DNA from: an uncultured Caryophanales bacterium
GTDB taxonomy: Bacteria > Bacillota_I > Bacilli_A > RFN20 > CAG-826
Assembly (NCBI GenBank): GCA_946414655.1
Contig: CAMKPL010000004.1
Coordinates: forward strand, 1 to 64,000
Direction of reading: 5' to 3'
DNA: 64,000 nucleotides
Positions 1 through 10,140 of the stretch are shown here, in pieces. A program made the position numbers and the translations under genes. Each line of letters starts with the position of its first letter. Position 1 is the stretch's first letter. The notes under the pieces are model-generated. The model ran no database searches and was not told where the DNA came from. It was given only the letters and a program-made list of their open reading frames with translations.

Positions 1-186
1 ATTCAATTTAATGTGATTGTAAAAAATGGCCATCCACAGTTGTTTGAATAGAACCCTAATAAGGATGAATGGTCCTTTTTCTATCATTTAGAGGCGTTCT
101 TCCTAAAAGAAATATGACATCACAAAATACAAAAAAATTTATGAAATACAAAGAAATACAAAAAATATTTCTTAAATCAGAGTTTT

Positions 187-792
187 CTATTTCTTCTCTT
201 TCCAGATGTATCCATAGGCGGTCTTATATTTCCCATTGATACAATTAGATATTAAAAGAGGTCTCTTGTTTAATTCTTTCGCTGCACTAGAAATCGATGG
301 ATATTGTTTAATATATTTCCCATCAAGAGAGTATTGAACAATTCTTTTCTTCTTTGAGAGATTGATCCCTTTCGATTGTTCAATACTCTCTTGACTCTCA
401 TAGACAAAAATATGTCCTCTTGCATGAGGATATTTTTTGTTTAAAACATCCCGAATCGAATGAGGGTCAATATGTAGCTCAAGTGAGGCACTTCTAATCG
501 ATGGAAACCTTCTTAGAACTTGATTATCTTTATTAACCTCGAGGATCGCTTTATTTGTTCGAGAGATATTTGAATATTTAACTCCTTCAATATTCTCTTT
601 TATCTTGTCGACATTGACCCGTCTAAAAAGATAACCATATGCGGTGGAGGCTTCACCTCTTAAACACTTCTCAATTTGACGTCCTTTTTTATGGAGTGAT
701 CGTCTAGCATGAGAAGTGTTTAAGTAAACTTGAAAAAGCCTTCCATCAAGACGGTAACAAGCAATACGTTCATTTTCTTTTAGACGGGCCAT
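187..792 (-). CDS. NUMOD1-like repeat DNA-binding protein without recognisable nuclease domain
   Basis: Three tandem ~50 aa units (IACYRLDGRLFQVYLN.., ILEVNKDNQVLRRFPSIRSAS.., IVQYSLDGKYIKQYPSISSAAKELN..ISNCINGKYKTAYGYIWK) resembling NUMOD1 modules; no HNH or GIY-YIG motif visible. Confidence 0.6.
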   Translation of the reverse strand: MARLKENERIACYRLDGRLFQVYLNTSHARRSLHKKGRQIEKCLRGEASTAYGYLFRRVNVDKIKENIEGVKYSNISRTNKAILEVNKDNQVLRRFPSIRSASLELHIDPHSIRDVLNKKYPHARGHIFVYESQESIEQSKGINLSKKKRIVQYSLDGKYIKQYPSISSAAKELNKRPLLISNCINGKYKTAYGYIWKEKK

Positions 793-1031
793 AAAAGAAC
801 TATAAACCCTTGTATAAGCGCACTACTTATGTGTCATATAGGGATTTTTCGCAATGCAAAAAATCTCACTAAAAACACTTGACATGTTCCCCTAACACTA
901 GCTTCATCTACTCCTTCTTGCTTGTTTTTAATTCTTAAAAATTTGTATATAACATAGTTATATACATTAGCACTCGCACGTGTAGAGTGCTTGCAAGAAG
1001 AAGAAGAAGCTATACTCATAGCAAGATTTTT

Positions 1032-1319
1032 CGAAATCCATCTCATAGAGATTCTCCCTGGTCAAGAGAAACGAAATGAGAAAATGGATTTCGATAATCT
1101 CGTTAAGGAAAATCATTTAGATAGAACAACGGTGCACATTGCTCTTAATAGAGATTCTCCTTAATGGGTCGTTTTTTCGGTTATATAGAACCTAAGAAAG
1201 AAAAACGACCAACAACTTTGACACGAATTTGTTTCGTGGGTGGATTTTTAGGAAACCCACACCTAAACAAATTATTTGTGTCAAGAAAGTTGTTCATATA
1301 CCTCACAGGCTAGAGCCTG
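1032..1319 (+). promoter_or_regulatory. Highly structured 5' leader of the surface protein gene
   Basis: Stacked inverted repeats: 1032-1046/1076-1093 (CGAAATCCAT-CTCAT / ATGAG-AAA-ATGGATTTCG), 1167-1176/1201-1210 (GGTCGTTTTT/AAAAACGACC), 1213-1224/1278-1292 plus 1226-1234/1265-1273 (AATTTGTTT/AAACAAATT) plus 1236-1241/1255-1260 (GTGGGT/ACCCAC), CAGGCtagaGCCTG 1306-1319. Confidence 0.55.
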
Positions 1320-1349
1320 GAGGAATAAAGAAAGGAGAAAAAAACAAAT

Positions 1350-4300
1350 ATGAACAAATTATTTACAAAGATTGCTACAGCCTTCGCAGGAATGGCTATG
1401 GCATTCGGAGTAGGTGTTGCTGTTAGTAGCGCAAGCAAAGATGTTAAGCCTGCTGAAGCTGCAAGTGGAACATTTACTAAAATAACTTCCGCTCAATCTG
1501 ATTGGTCAGGAGAATATGTAATTGTTTACGAGTCCGGTTCAACAGCCTATTGTTGGACAGGTGTTGATGCGGTTTCGTGCTATGCTACTGCAACAATTTC
1601 TAGTGGGTCTATTACCGGACCAGCAAATGCTTGTACAGTAACCATTGCAACTATGACAGGTGGTTATTCGGTTAAGGTCAATGGTGGAACAAATAATGGC
1701 AAATATATTGCCAATAACGGGTCTAGTAACGGGATTAAGTTTAATACTTCTGCTTCTGTGACCACACTAACCTATGAGAATAATTCTGTCACTATGACTT
1801 GCGGAGGCAAAAATTTCCGTTACAACAATGCTTCAGGCAACTATAGATTTAGGTATTTCGGTTCCGCCCAGCAAGTTATTCAGCTGTACAAAAAAGCAGC
1901 ATCATACACAATTTCTTATAATAACAACGGCGGATCTGGTACTATGACATCAACAACTGGATCAAATCCTGCAGTCGCATCCTGTACATTCACAGCCCCT
2001 ACAGGAAAACATTTTGATCACTGGAACACTTCAGCGACTGATAATGGAACAACCTATGCTGTTGGCGCTACACCAAAAGCAACAATTAGTTTATATGCTA
2101 TTTGGGCGACTAATAGTTATACAGTTGGTGGAACAATTACAAACGGTTCTTTAAGTAGTACAGCGAACGTTAGCCACGGAAGTGCGCTTAACATTACAAT
2201 TAATCCAAGTAGCGGTCATAAACTTCCAACGGCATTGACCAGTGTGACTATGGGAGGATCGGCTTATGCTGGATATACGTACAATTCCGGTACTGGCGCA
2301 TTCTCAATCGCATCCGTTACAGGAAACGTTGTTATTAATGCAACATGTCCAATTGATGCAACAACCTATACCATTAGTGGAACAATTACTAACGGCTCTT
2401 TAACCGGAGATACAGGTGAACAAGTTGAAGGTGATGACTATGTCGTACAAATCTCACCATCTGCTTTATACAAATATCCAACATCAGTTACAGTTACTGG
2501 AGCTGGTGAAGAAGATTCGGGATGGGAATATGATTCATCTTTTGGCATTGTTTACATCTATGGTCTTGGTGGAAATGTAACAATTTCCGCTACATGTCCT
2601 GCCGCTTCTATTACAAGCATTACAGTTTCTGGACAAAAAACAGCTTTCACTTTGGGTGAAGATTTCTCATTTGGAGGAACAGTCAAAGCATCTTACGATG
2701 ATGTTGCTGGTACAACTGGCCAAACCATTAGTACTGACTTAGTAAATATTGACGACAGCGCTTATGATGCATTTACTGAATCAAATTCATACACAATTAG
2801 TGTGGCATTAAAATCAAATGGTTCGGTTTCTACTTCATACATGGTTAGTGTTACAAGGAAGTCAATTACTACAATCACGACTTATAATCCAGTAACAGCT
2901 TCGAAAGCAGATTGGTCTGGCGATTATGTTTTTATTGGTGGTGAAAAAGCATATGTTATGGGTAATACCGTCTCATCAGCAACTCGTGTTGAAAACGGAA
3001 GCACATTGCCAACATTCACTGGAAACAATATTACTGCTGGATATACCGATTATGTTTATCGAATAACAAAGGTAACTGGTGGCTATACAATTCAAAATGT
3101 GAGCAATAGCAAATATCTAGTCGGAAACGGAACTGATAAACAAGCAACATTAGTCAGCGATATTTCATCTAACGATTATGCTGTTTGGTCAATTTCATAT
3201 AGTTCTGGATTCGTGATTACCTGTAATGGTAGTAGTGGCGACTATATCACGTTGAGAAATAATACTACATATGGCTGGGCTATTTATAAAGCAGTAACCG
3301 CAAATGCCCCTCAATTATATGAGAAAGTTGAAACTCCAACTGGCACAAAAACTTTAATTAGAATTACTGCTACTGGACCAGCAGATAATACCAGAAAAGA
3401 AGATGATATTTTAACTGCTGCAGATTTCACAGTTACAGCGTTATATGACACCGCGGAAAGTGAAACAGTTACACAAAATGTTTCAGTTACTTCTGGAGCA
3501 ACATTGGTTGCTGGTAGTAATACAGTTACCTTAAGTTATACAGAAGGTGGTGTTACCAAAACATGTCAAGTTACAGTTGTGGCTGCTGAAAATACAGCGA
3601 ATTTAGATGGCATCGTATGGAGTCAGGAAGGTGTTTCAAGAACAATTTTTGAAGGATCTACAATTGGTTCATTCGGAACTCTTGAAAAACACTATGATGA
3701 TGAATCAACTGTCGCGTTGAGTTTAGATGATTGCACAGTTGCTGTTTATAACAACACTTCTGGATCAAAATCTCATGATATTTCTAATCCATCTTCATAT
3801 ACCTGGAATCTTACAAACGACAGTGGTAAGTATTTAGGCGTTACATATGATGAATACACATTATATTCAGGTGTTGTTAATGTTGTTGAAACCATCAATG
3901 CTGTTTATGGCAAAGTTGAACAAATGACATTCGCTACAAAAGCATCTGACACCAACCCAATTGCTGTTGGTGACACTGTTGTCTTTGCATACGATGACGA
4001 TTCCATGGAAATGGTTGGTAATACAGGTTCAATTGGTGAAGCTGATTCGTTTACCGCTAACCCAGCTGGTACATATGCTTTAACTGTTGAAGAAGGTTCC
4101 GAAGAAGGAAGTTTTGCATTTAAAAACGGAACTGATTATGTTGCATATACAAAAGATGCAGGAACAACATCAAATAACAATTTACATAAAGTGAGTGAAG
4201 TTAATGACACGTCATCCTGGACTGTCTCTTATGATGGTGATGTTGTGAGCCTTGTTAATGTTCATAACACTGAAAGAGAAATTCATTACAACACTTCTTC

Positions 4301-4850
4301 TGGACAGGCAAGATTCTGTGCTTATTTATCAACTAACAGTTTCCCATGCATCCAAGTCTATAAAGGACACACAGAATGGGTTCCATCTGGTGAAAGCATT
4401 GCTAATACCAATGCTGTTGTCCAAAAAGCCGTTCTTGAATTTGCTGTTCACTTCAATGAAACCATGAACTGTGTCCAAGCCGGATCTACAGCCAATGTCT
4501 CAGGTAAGTGGTCAACATTATCGGGCGACTTCGACGATACATTAGATGCATTCTCTGGTGATAACTTAATTCACTTTAAGGCTTTATTCGCTGGTGCCGA
4601 TGGCGTCAAAGACGGAGATACTCTTCAAGATATGCTTGCTAGATATGAATATATCTGTCACAAGTATCAACTTGACGATTTCTTAGCTGATGTTGGACGT
4701 CCACCAGTAGGAAAATCCATCTCAGTTAATCCATTATCATTACTCACTAATAATAGTGGCACAGAAGTTGCTATTATCGTTGTGACCTCAATGATTGGCT
4801 TATCTGCTGTTGGAGGATACTTCTTCTTACGTAAACGTAAAGAAATCTAA
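1350..4850 (+). CDS. Large surface protein: signal peptide, InlB/Flg_new-type repeat, Ig-like domains, C-terminal TM + RKRK
   Basis: N-term MNKLFTKIATAFAGMAMAFGVGVAVSSA; ISYNNNGGSGTMT..FDHWNTSATDNGTTYAVGA; C-term VAIIVVTSMIGLSAVGGYFFLRKRKEI; RBS aaaggag upstream. Confidence 0.85.
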   Translation: MNKLFTKIATAFAGMAMAFGVGVAVSSASKDVKPAEAASGTFTKITSAQSDWSGEYVIVYESGSTAYCWTGVDAVSCYATATISSGSITGPANACTVTIATMTGGYSVKVNGGTNNGKYIANNGSSNGIKFNTSASVTTLTYENNSVTMTCGGKNFRYNNASGNYRFRYFGSAQQVIQLYKKAASYTISYNNNGGSGTMTSTTGSNPAVASCTFTAPTGKHFDHWNTSATDNGTTYAVGATPKATISLYAIWATNSYTVGGTITNGSLSSTANVSHGSALNITINPSSGHKLPTALTSVTMGGSAYAGYTYNSGTGAFSIASVTGNVVINATCPIDATTYTISGTITNGSLTGDTGEQVEGDDYVVQISPSALYKYPTSVTVTGAGEEDSGWEYDSSFGIVYIYGLGGNVTISATCPAASITSITVSGQKTAFTLGEDFSFGGTVKASYDDVAGTTGQTISTDLVNIDDSAYDAFTESNSYTISVALKSNGSVSTSYMVSVTRKSITTITTYNPVTASKADWSGDYVFIGGEKAYVMGNTVSSATRVENGSTLPTFTGNNITAGYTDYVYRITKVTGGYTIQNVSNSKYLVGNGTDKQATLVSDISSNDYAVWSISYSSGFVITCNGSSGDYITLRNNTTYGWAIYKAVTANAPQLYEKVETPTGTKTLIRITATGPADNTRKEDDILTAADFTVTALYDTAESETVTQNVSVTSGATLVAGSNTVTLSYTEGGVTKTCQVTVVAAENTANLDGIVWSQEGVSRTIFEGSTIGSFGTLEKHYDDESTVALSLDDCTVAVYNNTSGSKSHDISNPSSYTWNLTNDSGKYLGVTYDEYTLYSGVVNVVETINAVYGKVEQMTFATKASDTNPIAVGDTVVFAYDDDSMEMVGNTGSIGEADSFTANPAGTYALTVEEGSEEGSFAFKNGTDYVAYTKDAGTTSNNNLHKVSEVNDTSSWTVSYDGDVVSLVNVHNTEREIHYNTSSGQARFCAYLSTNSFPCIQVYKGHTEWVPSGESIANTNAVVQKAVLEFAVHFNETMNCVQAGSTANVSGKWSTLSGDFDDTLDAFSGDNLIHFKALFAGADGVKDGDTLQDMLARYEYICHKYQLDDFLADVGRPPVGKSISVNPLSLLTNNSGTEVAIIVVTSMIGLSAVGGYFFLRKRKEI

Positions 4851-4880
4851 TTAATCTATATATCTATTCATAGATAAAGG

Positions 4881-4915
4881 AAGACCGATTCTCACCTAGA
4901 ATTGGTCTTTTCTTT
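4881..4915 (+). terminator. Rho-independent terminator
   Basis: AAGACCgATTCT cacct AGAATtGGTCTTTTCTTT. Confidence 0.75.
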
Positions 4916-4984
4916 ATATATGCGTATCATATACACATACGCAACTTTAAATAATAGATATATAGAGAAGTATTTTGTTAGTAG

Positions 4985-5146
4985 TCTATCAAACTCGTTG
5001 GTGTTAACAGAAAGAAAGGTACCTCATTGTTTGAAAAATATTTAAGAAAATATTGTTCTATTAAGGTAATTCATCTTCCATCAACATCTCCAGCAAACGC
5101 AAGTGGTTATCGCTTCGAAACATTAATTTATCAGAATTCCGAATGA
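4985..5146 (+). pseudogene. 3' remnant of hypoxanthine/uracil-DNA glycosylase-like gene (paralogue of 6834-7316)
   Basis: Translation IKLVGVNRKKGTSLFEKYLRKYCSIKVIHLPSTSPANASGYRFETLIYQNSE* aligns to KIGINGKKASSLFKKYLERYCDGIKLYHLPSTSPANA of the intact gene. Confidence 0.85.
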
Positions 5147-5420
5147 TCTGTTCTTAAAAGTTATGATGTTAATACAATTTCAATCAAATATACCCCAACA
5201 TTTTCCAAGATGCGCTTTCGAGTCATGGGTCGATATGTCGCTAACGCCTACTGGTCAGAGCTGCATAATATTTAATGAGTCATCGACCAACGATCAATAT
5301 ATTGTTGAACCGATTGCTTTTCTATCTTATCTGCCATTCTCAAACACTGAGAACAATACTTTATAAAATAAACCAAGAATTATTTTGAATGCATGCTCAT
5401 CTTTAAAATAAAAATGATTA

Positions 5421-6257
5421 ATGTATAATATTAACATGTCAAAAAGGAATAACATGTTATCAAAAGACCGCGTTAGAGGGATAAAAACCGCACTTGTTGT
5501 AATAGCGTTTGCTTTAATTCTATTTTCCTTTTTATCTTTAGTGGTGATGATAACGCTTTTTGCTATAGAAGAATACCGAAATATTTCAGAGGTGTTTTAT
5601 TGGATAACAATTGGTTTAGCAACAATTTGCTTATGTATCTTGCCTCTTATGAATTATTATAATGGCTATGAAACAAGAATTAAGAATATTGAGGTGATGC
5701 AATATCAAATAACTAAGCAAACATTGAATGAAATTAATGAATTATTCCATTCTAAAACCGCTTCATTTGTTCAAGCATCTATGCAATTTTTCTATGAATC
5801 ATTAAATAGTTTGGAACGATTAGAAAATTTTCACAAATATTCAGATAATAACATTTTTTACGATTCAATCGATACATATGTAAATGTAGAACTTAATAAA
5901 AAGAACGACTCCGAAAAAAATCCGCAAAGATGGCAAACAATTTTAATCGATTCTATTACAAGATCTTGGAAATATTATACCAACTTAGAATCAAGTTTGG
6001 AAAACGCTAGTGCTTCGTTTAAATATGATACTTTTATTACTTCTTTATTGTATATTTTGAATAAATTTGAAGTTGTCGCGTATGATTTTTTGAATGCTAA
6101 TCTCGATCTCAACATTTTTGTTGATGAAAATTTTAAAATGATTGATGATTTTTATGTTCAATCTTATTACATCATTAGAAAACTAGGTTATGTTGATGGT
6201 TATGAAAAACTTGATTCAATGTGCCGAATGATATTTCAAAATTTTTATAACAATTAG
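5421..6257 (+). CDS. Membrane protein of unknown function (two N-terminal TM segments, helical cytoplasmic part)
   Basis: ORF with TALVVIAFALILFSFLSLVVMITLF and VFYWITIGLATICLCILPLM; exact start uncertain. Confidence 0.6.
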   Translation: MYNINMSKRNNMLSKDRVRGIKTALVVIAFALILFSFLSLVVMITLFAIEEYRNISEVFYWITIGLATICLCILPLMNYYNGYETRIKNIEVMQYQITKQTLNEINELFHSKTASFVQASMQFFYESLNSLERLENFHKYSDNNIFYDSIDTYVNVELNKKNDSEKNPQRWQTILIDSITRSWKYYTNLESSLENASASFKYDTFITSLLYILNKFEVVAYDFLNANLDLNIFVDENFKMIDDFYVQSYYIIRKLGYVDGYEKLDSMCRMIFQNFYNN

Positions 6258-6305
6258 AATGTCAGCGCATTTAAATTTAATGTAAAATAATAGTGAGGTA
6301 AGATT

Positions 6306-6512
6306 ATGGCGAATAAAGTTACTAACTTAGAATTAAAAGACAGCTTTTATAATAAAAGAGTAATACATCCTTCTTCAAAATATATTTCCAGTGCAGGTTT
6401 TGTTGCAACCTATGATTCCAAAGGAAAAGTTACAACTAAGCCAATTTCTGACTCAAAACGTTCTGATGTCGATTATCGGGCGATGTATCGTTTTTTAGTT
6501 AGCAAAAAATAA
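6306..6512 (+). CDS. Small basic hypothetical protein
   Basis: 68 aa ORF preceded by gaggtaag RBS. Confidence 0.5.
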   Translation: MANKVTNLELKDSFYNKRVIHPSSKYISSAGFVATYDSKGKVTTKPISDSKRSDVDYRAMYRFLVSKK

Positions 6513-6637
6513 TTGCTGCTACAAATTTTTTTAGAATTTTATATTCTGTTTAATATAAATAAATTAATTCTTCCCCCTTTACTTAAAGGAGCAGTAATAA
6601 TTGTGATATTAGTAATTAAAAAATATTTAAGTTTAAT

Positions 6638-6738
6638 GTGGGAGGCGAGCCAAACTGGGGAAGTGCCAAAACCATTAAACAATTGAATTCTAAAATAAGT
6701 AGAATATGACTCTGAGAGCATTCTCTGCCTCCCCACCA
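6638..6738 (+). ncRNA. Candidate structured RNA with long terminal helix ending ..CACCA (not a canonical tRNA)
   Basis: GTGG-GAGGC (6638-6646) pairs with GCCTCCCCAC (6727-6736); internal ATTCTA-7nt-TAGAAT and AGAG-CATT-CTCT hairpins. Confidence 0.3.
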
Positions 6739-6741
6739 CGT

Positions 6742-6816
6742 ATCCTTCTAGCTTAATTGGATAAAGCGCCTTTATTGACTAAAAAGGAGATCTCGGTTCG
6801 ACTCCGAGGAAGGGTT
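6742..6816 (+). tRNA. tRNA-like element with perfect acceptor, D and T arms but 9-nt anticodon loop (possible pseudo-tRNA)
   Basis: ATCCTTC/GAAGGGT acceptor, GCTT-AATTGGATA-AAGC D arm, CTCGG-TTCGACT-CCGAG T arm; CCTTT-ATTGACTAA-AAAGG anticodon arm; no encoded CCA. Confidence 0.5.
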
Positions 6817-6833
6817 TTTTATATAATTGATAT

Positions 6834-7316
6834 ATGCGTATCACACATACATTCCCAATCTACATTAATGAAGATTCTACTATCCTTATGTTAGGTTCTT
6901 TTCCTTCAGTTAAATCAAGAGAGCAAATGTTTTATTATGGACATCCTCAAAATAGATTCTTTAAAGTCTTAGGAAAGATCTTCAATGAGGATGTCCATAA
7001 TGAAGTTAATGATAAGAAAAGATTCTTAAAGAAATATCACATTGCTTTATATGATGTGATTGAAGAATGTGATATTGAAGGTAGTGCAGATTCGACGATT
7101 AAAAATGTCACTCCGATTGACTTAAAATCCATTTTAAAGAAATATCCAAAGATCAAGAAAATTGGTATTAACGGAAAGAAAGCATCAAGCTTATTTAAGA
7201 AGTATCTAGAAAGATACTGTGACGGAATAAAGTTATATCATCTTCCTTCAACTTCTCCGGCAAACGCGAAGACATCTTTAGAAGAATTAGTTAAAGAATA
7301 TTCGAAATTGTTTTAA
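6834..7316 (+). CDS. DNA-deoxyinosine (hypoxanthine) glycosylase, UDG superfamily
   Basis: LMLGSFPSVKSREQMFYYGHPQNRFFKVL and LPSTSPANA motifs. Confidence 0.85.
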   Translation: MRITHTFPIYINEDSTILMLGSFPSVKSREQMFYYGHPQNRFFKVLGKIFNEDVHNEVNDKKRFLKKYHIALYDVIEECDIEGSADSTIKNVTPIDLKSILKKYPKIKKIGINGKKASSLFKKYLERYCDGIKLYHLPSTSPANAKTSLEELVKEYSKLF

Positions 7317-7418
7317 AAATAAAATATTTGGGAATTGCTGGTGATTTTCTTAAATAACCTATGCAAAACTCGAGTATTTTTTATTTTTGAATAATCTATT
7401 CTAAAAAAATTTATTTGC

Positions 7419-8063
7419 GTGATTCGTGTATATTCGCATACACTATACGCACATATGAAGACACACCAGAAGATATATCTTCCATTTAAGAGACTAATTG
7501 GCATCTTTGGTTCCTTGGTTGGAATCGTTGTGTGTTTTGTTTTACTCTGGTGGTGGGTTATTCCTGTTAATGCAATTGTTACTAAAGGACATCCGTTCTT
7601 TGTTCAAGAGAGATATGGTAAGCATCTAAAAGTTTTTAAAATGATCAAATTTAGATCAATGAAATTAGATGCTAATCCAAACCTAGCTCCATCAGATATG
7701 GATGAAGCAAAACAAAAATCAATGGATACAGGGTTTGGAAAGTTCCTTAGAAAGACTTCAATTGATGAAACGCCTCAGCTATTAAATATCTTTGTTGGTC
7801 AAATGGCCTTTATTGGCCCTAGACCAGGTAGTGCTCATAACGAAGAATATTTGAAGGAATGCAGATTGAAATACACTCCAAATGCTTACGATGTTAAACC
7901 AGGTATTAGTGGATACGCACAAATTAAGATGAAAAGAGAACATGATCCTGAATTTAAAGCAAAATGGGATCACGAATACGCAAAAAGAATGAACTTATTT
8001 TTTGATATTGGTGTATTTAGCTATACAATTTTAAAAATTTTTGGAGCAGTTAAAGGTCGATGA
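7419..8063 (+). CDS. Undecaprenyl-phosphate sugar phosphotransferase (bacterial sugar transferase); start may be internal
   Basis: KMIKFRSMKLDANPN..KFLRKTSIDETPQLLNIFVGQMAFIGPRPG. Confidence 0.88.
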   Translation: MIRVYSHTLYAHMKTHQKIYLPFKRLIGIFGSLVGIVVCFVLLWWWVIPVNAIVTKGHPFFVQERYGKHLKVFKMIKFRSMKLDANPNLAPSDMDEAKQKSMDTGFGKFLRKTSIDETPQLLNIFVGQMAFIGPRPGSAHNEEYLKECRLKYTPNAYDVKPGISGYAQIKMKREHDPEFKAKWDHEYAKRMNLFFDIGVFSYTILKIFGAVKGR

Positions 8064-8587
8064 AAAAAGAAAAGAAAAAGACTTTTTCAAAAGCAATTTA
8101 TCGATTTGCAGATGCAATTATGTGCAGATCTGATTTTCCTATATTCGGTAAAATATCATGTTTTTTGCGTGTCTTTTTTGCTCGAAGAATTTCTAAAACA
8201 ATTAGTAAAAAAGCTTTTATTGATAAAGGTTCTATAATACAAACAAATGTTACTGTTGAAGCTGGCGGATGCATTGGAAAAAAATGTCTAATAAGCTCCG
8301 ATGTTTTTATTGGTCAAAACACTATGATGGGTCCTGAAGTTTTGTTTTTCACTCAGCACCACAAAAAAGATGAATGTCTTAGTTCTTTTGTTTCTGGATA
8401 TGAGGAGAAAAGGCCAATAAAAGTTGGCAAAAACTGTTGGATTGGTCAACGGTCAATTATTTTGGGTGGAGTTGAAATTGGGGATTTTGTGACAATTGGA
8501 GCCGGTTCAGTCGTGACCAAAAGTGTGCCATCAAACTGCTTAGTAGCCGGAAATCCTGCAGTTATAAAAAAATATTATGAAAAGTAG
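8060..8587 (+). CDS. Left-handed beta-helix acyltransferase
   Basis: Hexapeptide repeats IGKKCLISSDVFIGQNTMMGP..IGQRSIILGGVEIGDFVTIGAGSVVTKSVP. Confidence 0.85.
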   Translation: MKKEKKKTFSKAIYRFADAIMCRSDFPIFGKISCFLRVFFARRISKTISKKAFIDKGSIIQTNVTVEAGGCIGKKCLISSDVFIGQNTMMGPEVLFFTQHHKKDECLSSFVSGYEEKRPIKVGKNCWIGQRSIILGGVEIGDFVTIGAGSVVTKSVPSNCLVAGNPAVIKKYYEK

Positions 8588-9101
8588 TTATAAAATTGCT
8601 ATAAAACTAGATTTTTTAAGATATCAGGGGAAACCTCCTGCCTATGAAAAAAAATTATTACGATTATTTAGAAAGGCTCAATATTCAAAGCTTTTCTTAA
8701 AAAAAATATACAAAGTTCTTTTTATTTTACATTGTAAAAAAAGACACATTGAGTTTCCGATTGATATCAATGTTCAACCTGGTTTATATTTTGGTCATTC
8801 CTTTGGTATAACCGTAAATCCTAAAGTAACAATTGGAAAAAATTGTAATATCCATAAAAATGTTACAATTGGGCAAGAAAATAGGGGTAAAAGAATGGGA
8901 ACGCCAAATATCGGAGATGATGTTTATTTTGGAGTTGGTTCTACGGTTGTTGGAAACATTACGATTGGAAATGATGTACTAATTGCGCCTGGGGCATATG
9001 TGAACGTAGACGTTCCTTCGCATTCTATTGTTATCGGAAATCCAGCGAAAATTATTCACAGAGACAATGCAACAGAAAGTTACATTGAAAACAAGGTATA
9101 A
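8577..9101 (+). CDS. Serine acetyltransferase-like LbH acyltransferase
   Basis: INVQPGLYFGHSFGITVNPKVTIGKNCNIHKNVTIGQENRG. Confidence 0.85.
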   Translation: MKSSYKIAIKLDFLRYQGKPPAYEKKLLRLFRKAQYSKLFLKKIYKVLFILHCKKRHIEFPIDINVQPGLYFGHSFGITVNPKVTIGKNCNIHKNVTIGQENRGKRMGTPNIGDDVYFGVGSTVVGNITIGNDVLIAPGAYVNVDVPSHSIVIGNPAKIIHRDNATESYIENKV

Positions 9102-9105
9102 ATAT

Positions 9106-10137
9106 ATGAAGGGTGTTTTTGTTTCCATTGTTATTCCTTTTAAGATCAAGGATTCTAATTTCTTAGAACAATTATTAGAGTGTTTTAAGAATCTTGATGA
9201 TTCTTTTTTTGAATTTATCTTCATCGATGATTGTTCAGAAACAGATGTTTCAAACGATCTTCAAGAGAAAATTAGAAAGATTAATAATTCGGTTTATTTT
9301 CGAAACAGCGAAAACTTAGGAGTAAGTTATTCAAGGAATAAAGGAATTGAATTATCTAGTGGACAGTTCATTATGTTTGTTGATTCCGATGATCTTTTGG
9401 ATACTCGAATTTTAAATGAATTACCGTCTATTATCAAAAAACAACCATCAAAAACTTTTTCTTGCTTCAAAATGCAATATTTTGACAGGAATATTGCTTT
9501 TGACGGAAATTATGAAAAATGTGTTATTGGTAAGAGAGTAAATTCAAAAAAACCTATTACTGATTATTTGTACTTTGATACTTGTTATGAACCGTATATG
9601 TTTAAAAGCGCATGCGGCAAACTTTTTAATAGACAAGTTTTGATTGATAATCATTTGTTTTTTAATGTGACTCTAAGACATTATGAGGATGCATTGTTTG
9701 TCTCGCAATATTCTCTTTTGGCTGATGAAATTCTTTTAATAGAAGGTTCTCCACTTTATTACTATAGAAAAAACAACGGAAGTGCCTCTAACCACTTTGT
9801 TAATGACTTAAGTTCACAAATTGAAAAATATTGCACAGTTTACATGGAGAATTGTTCTCCTTATTTTGAAACACTTGTCCTCGATATTTATTGTTTATTT
9901 ATACCTTATCTAATCAAAAATATTTCTGCCGAAAAGAGAAATGTAAATATAAAAGATATTTATAAAATATTGGATTTACCGTTTGTTTTGAATTCATATA
10001 GCCAATTTAAAAAAATAAATCTTAAGCATTCTGTAAATCAATATTTAATTAAGCTACAAAGGTTTTTTAAGTATACGCCGCGATTTATTTCAGCACGTTT
10101 TATCCATTTTGTTTTCAAGAAATATTTAGTAAATTGA
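9106..10137 (+). CDS. Glycosyltransferase family 2
   Basis: VSIVIPFKIKDSNFLEQLL..FIFIDDCSE..MFVDSDDLLD; internal Met at 9106 preferred. Confidence 0.85.
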   Translation: MKGVFVSIVIPFKIKDSNFLEQLLECFKNLDDSFFEFIFIDDCSETDVSNDLQEKIRKINNSVYFRNSENLGVSYSRNKGIELSSGQFIMFVDSDDLLDTRILNELPSIIKKQPSKTFSCFKMQYFDRNIAFDGNYEKCVIGKRVNSKKPITDYLYFDTCYEPYMFKSACGKLFNRQVLIDNHLFFNVTLRHYEDALFVSQYSLLADEILLIEGSPLYYYRKNNGSASNHFVNDLSSQIEKYCTVYMENCSPYFETLVLDIYCLFIPYLIKNISAEKRNVNIKDIYKILDLPFVLNSYSQFKKINLKHSVNQYLIKLQRFFKYTPRFISARFIHFVFKKYLVN

Positions 10138-10140
10138 TGT

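Noticed and set aside
834-1046. Minus-strand ORF in surface protein leader
   Set aside because: Overlaps long inverted repeats and lacks recognisable protein features.
5163-5366. 67 aa ORF between glycosylase remnant and membrane protein
   Set aside because: No RBS or recognisable motif; probably decayed DNA.
6638-6738. Possible class II or selenocysteine tRNA
   Set aside because: Terminal helix and CACCA are suggestive, but no TTCGA T-loop, no valid D-stem and no anticodon arm with U33 could be drawn.
6539-6739. Minus-strand 66 aa ORF
   Set aside because: Lies across a strongly structured RNA-like segment and has no coding-like neighbours or RBS; treated as spurious.
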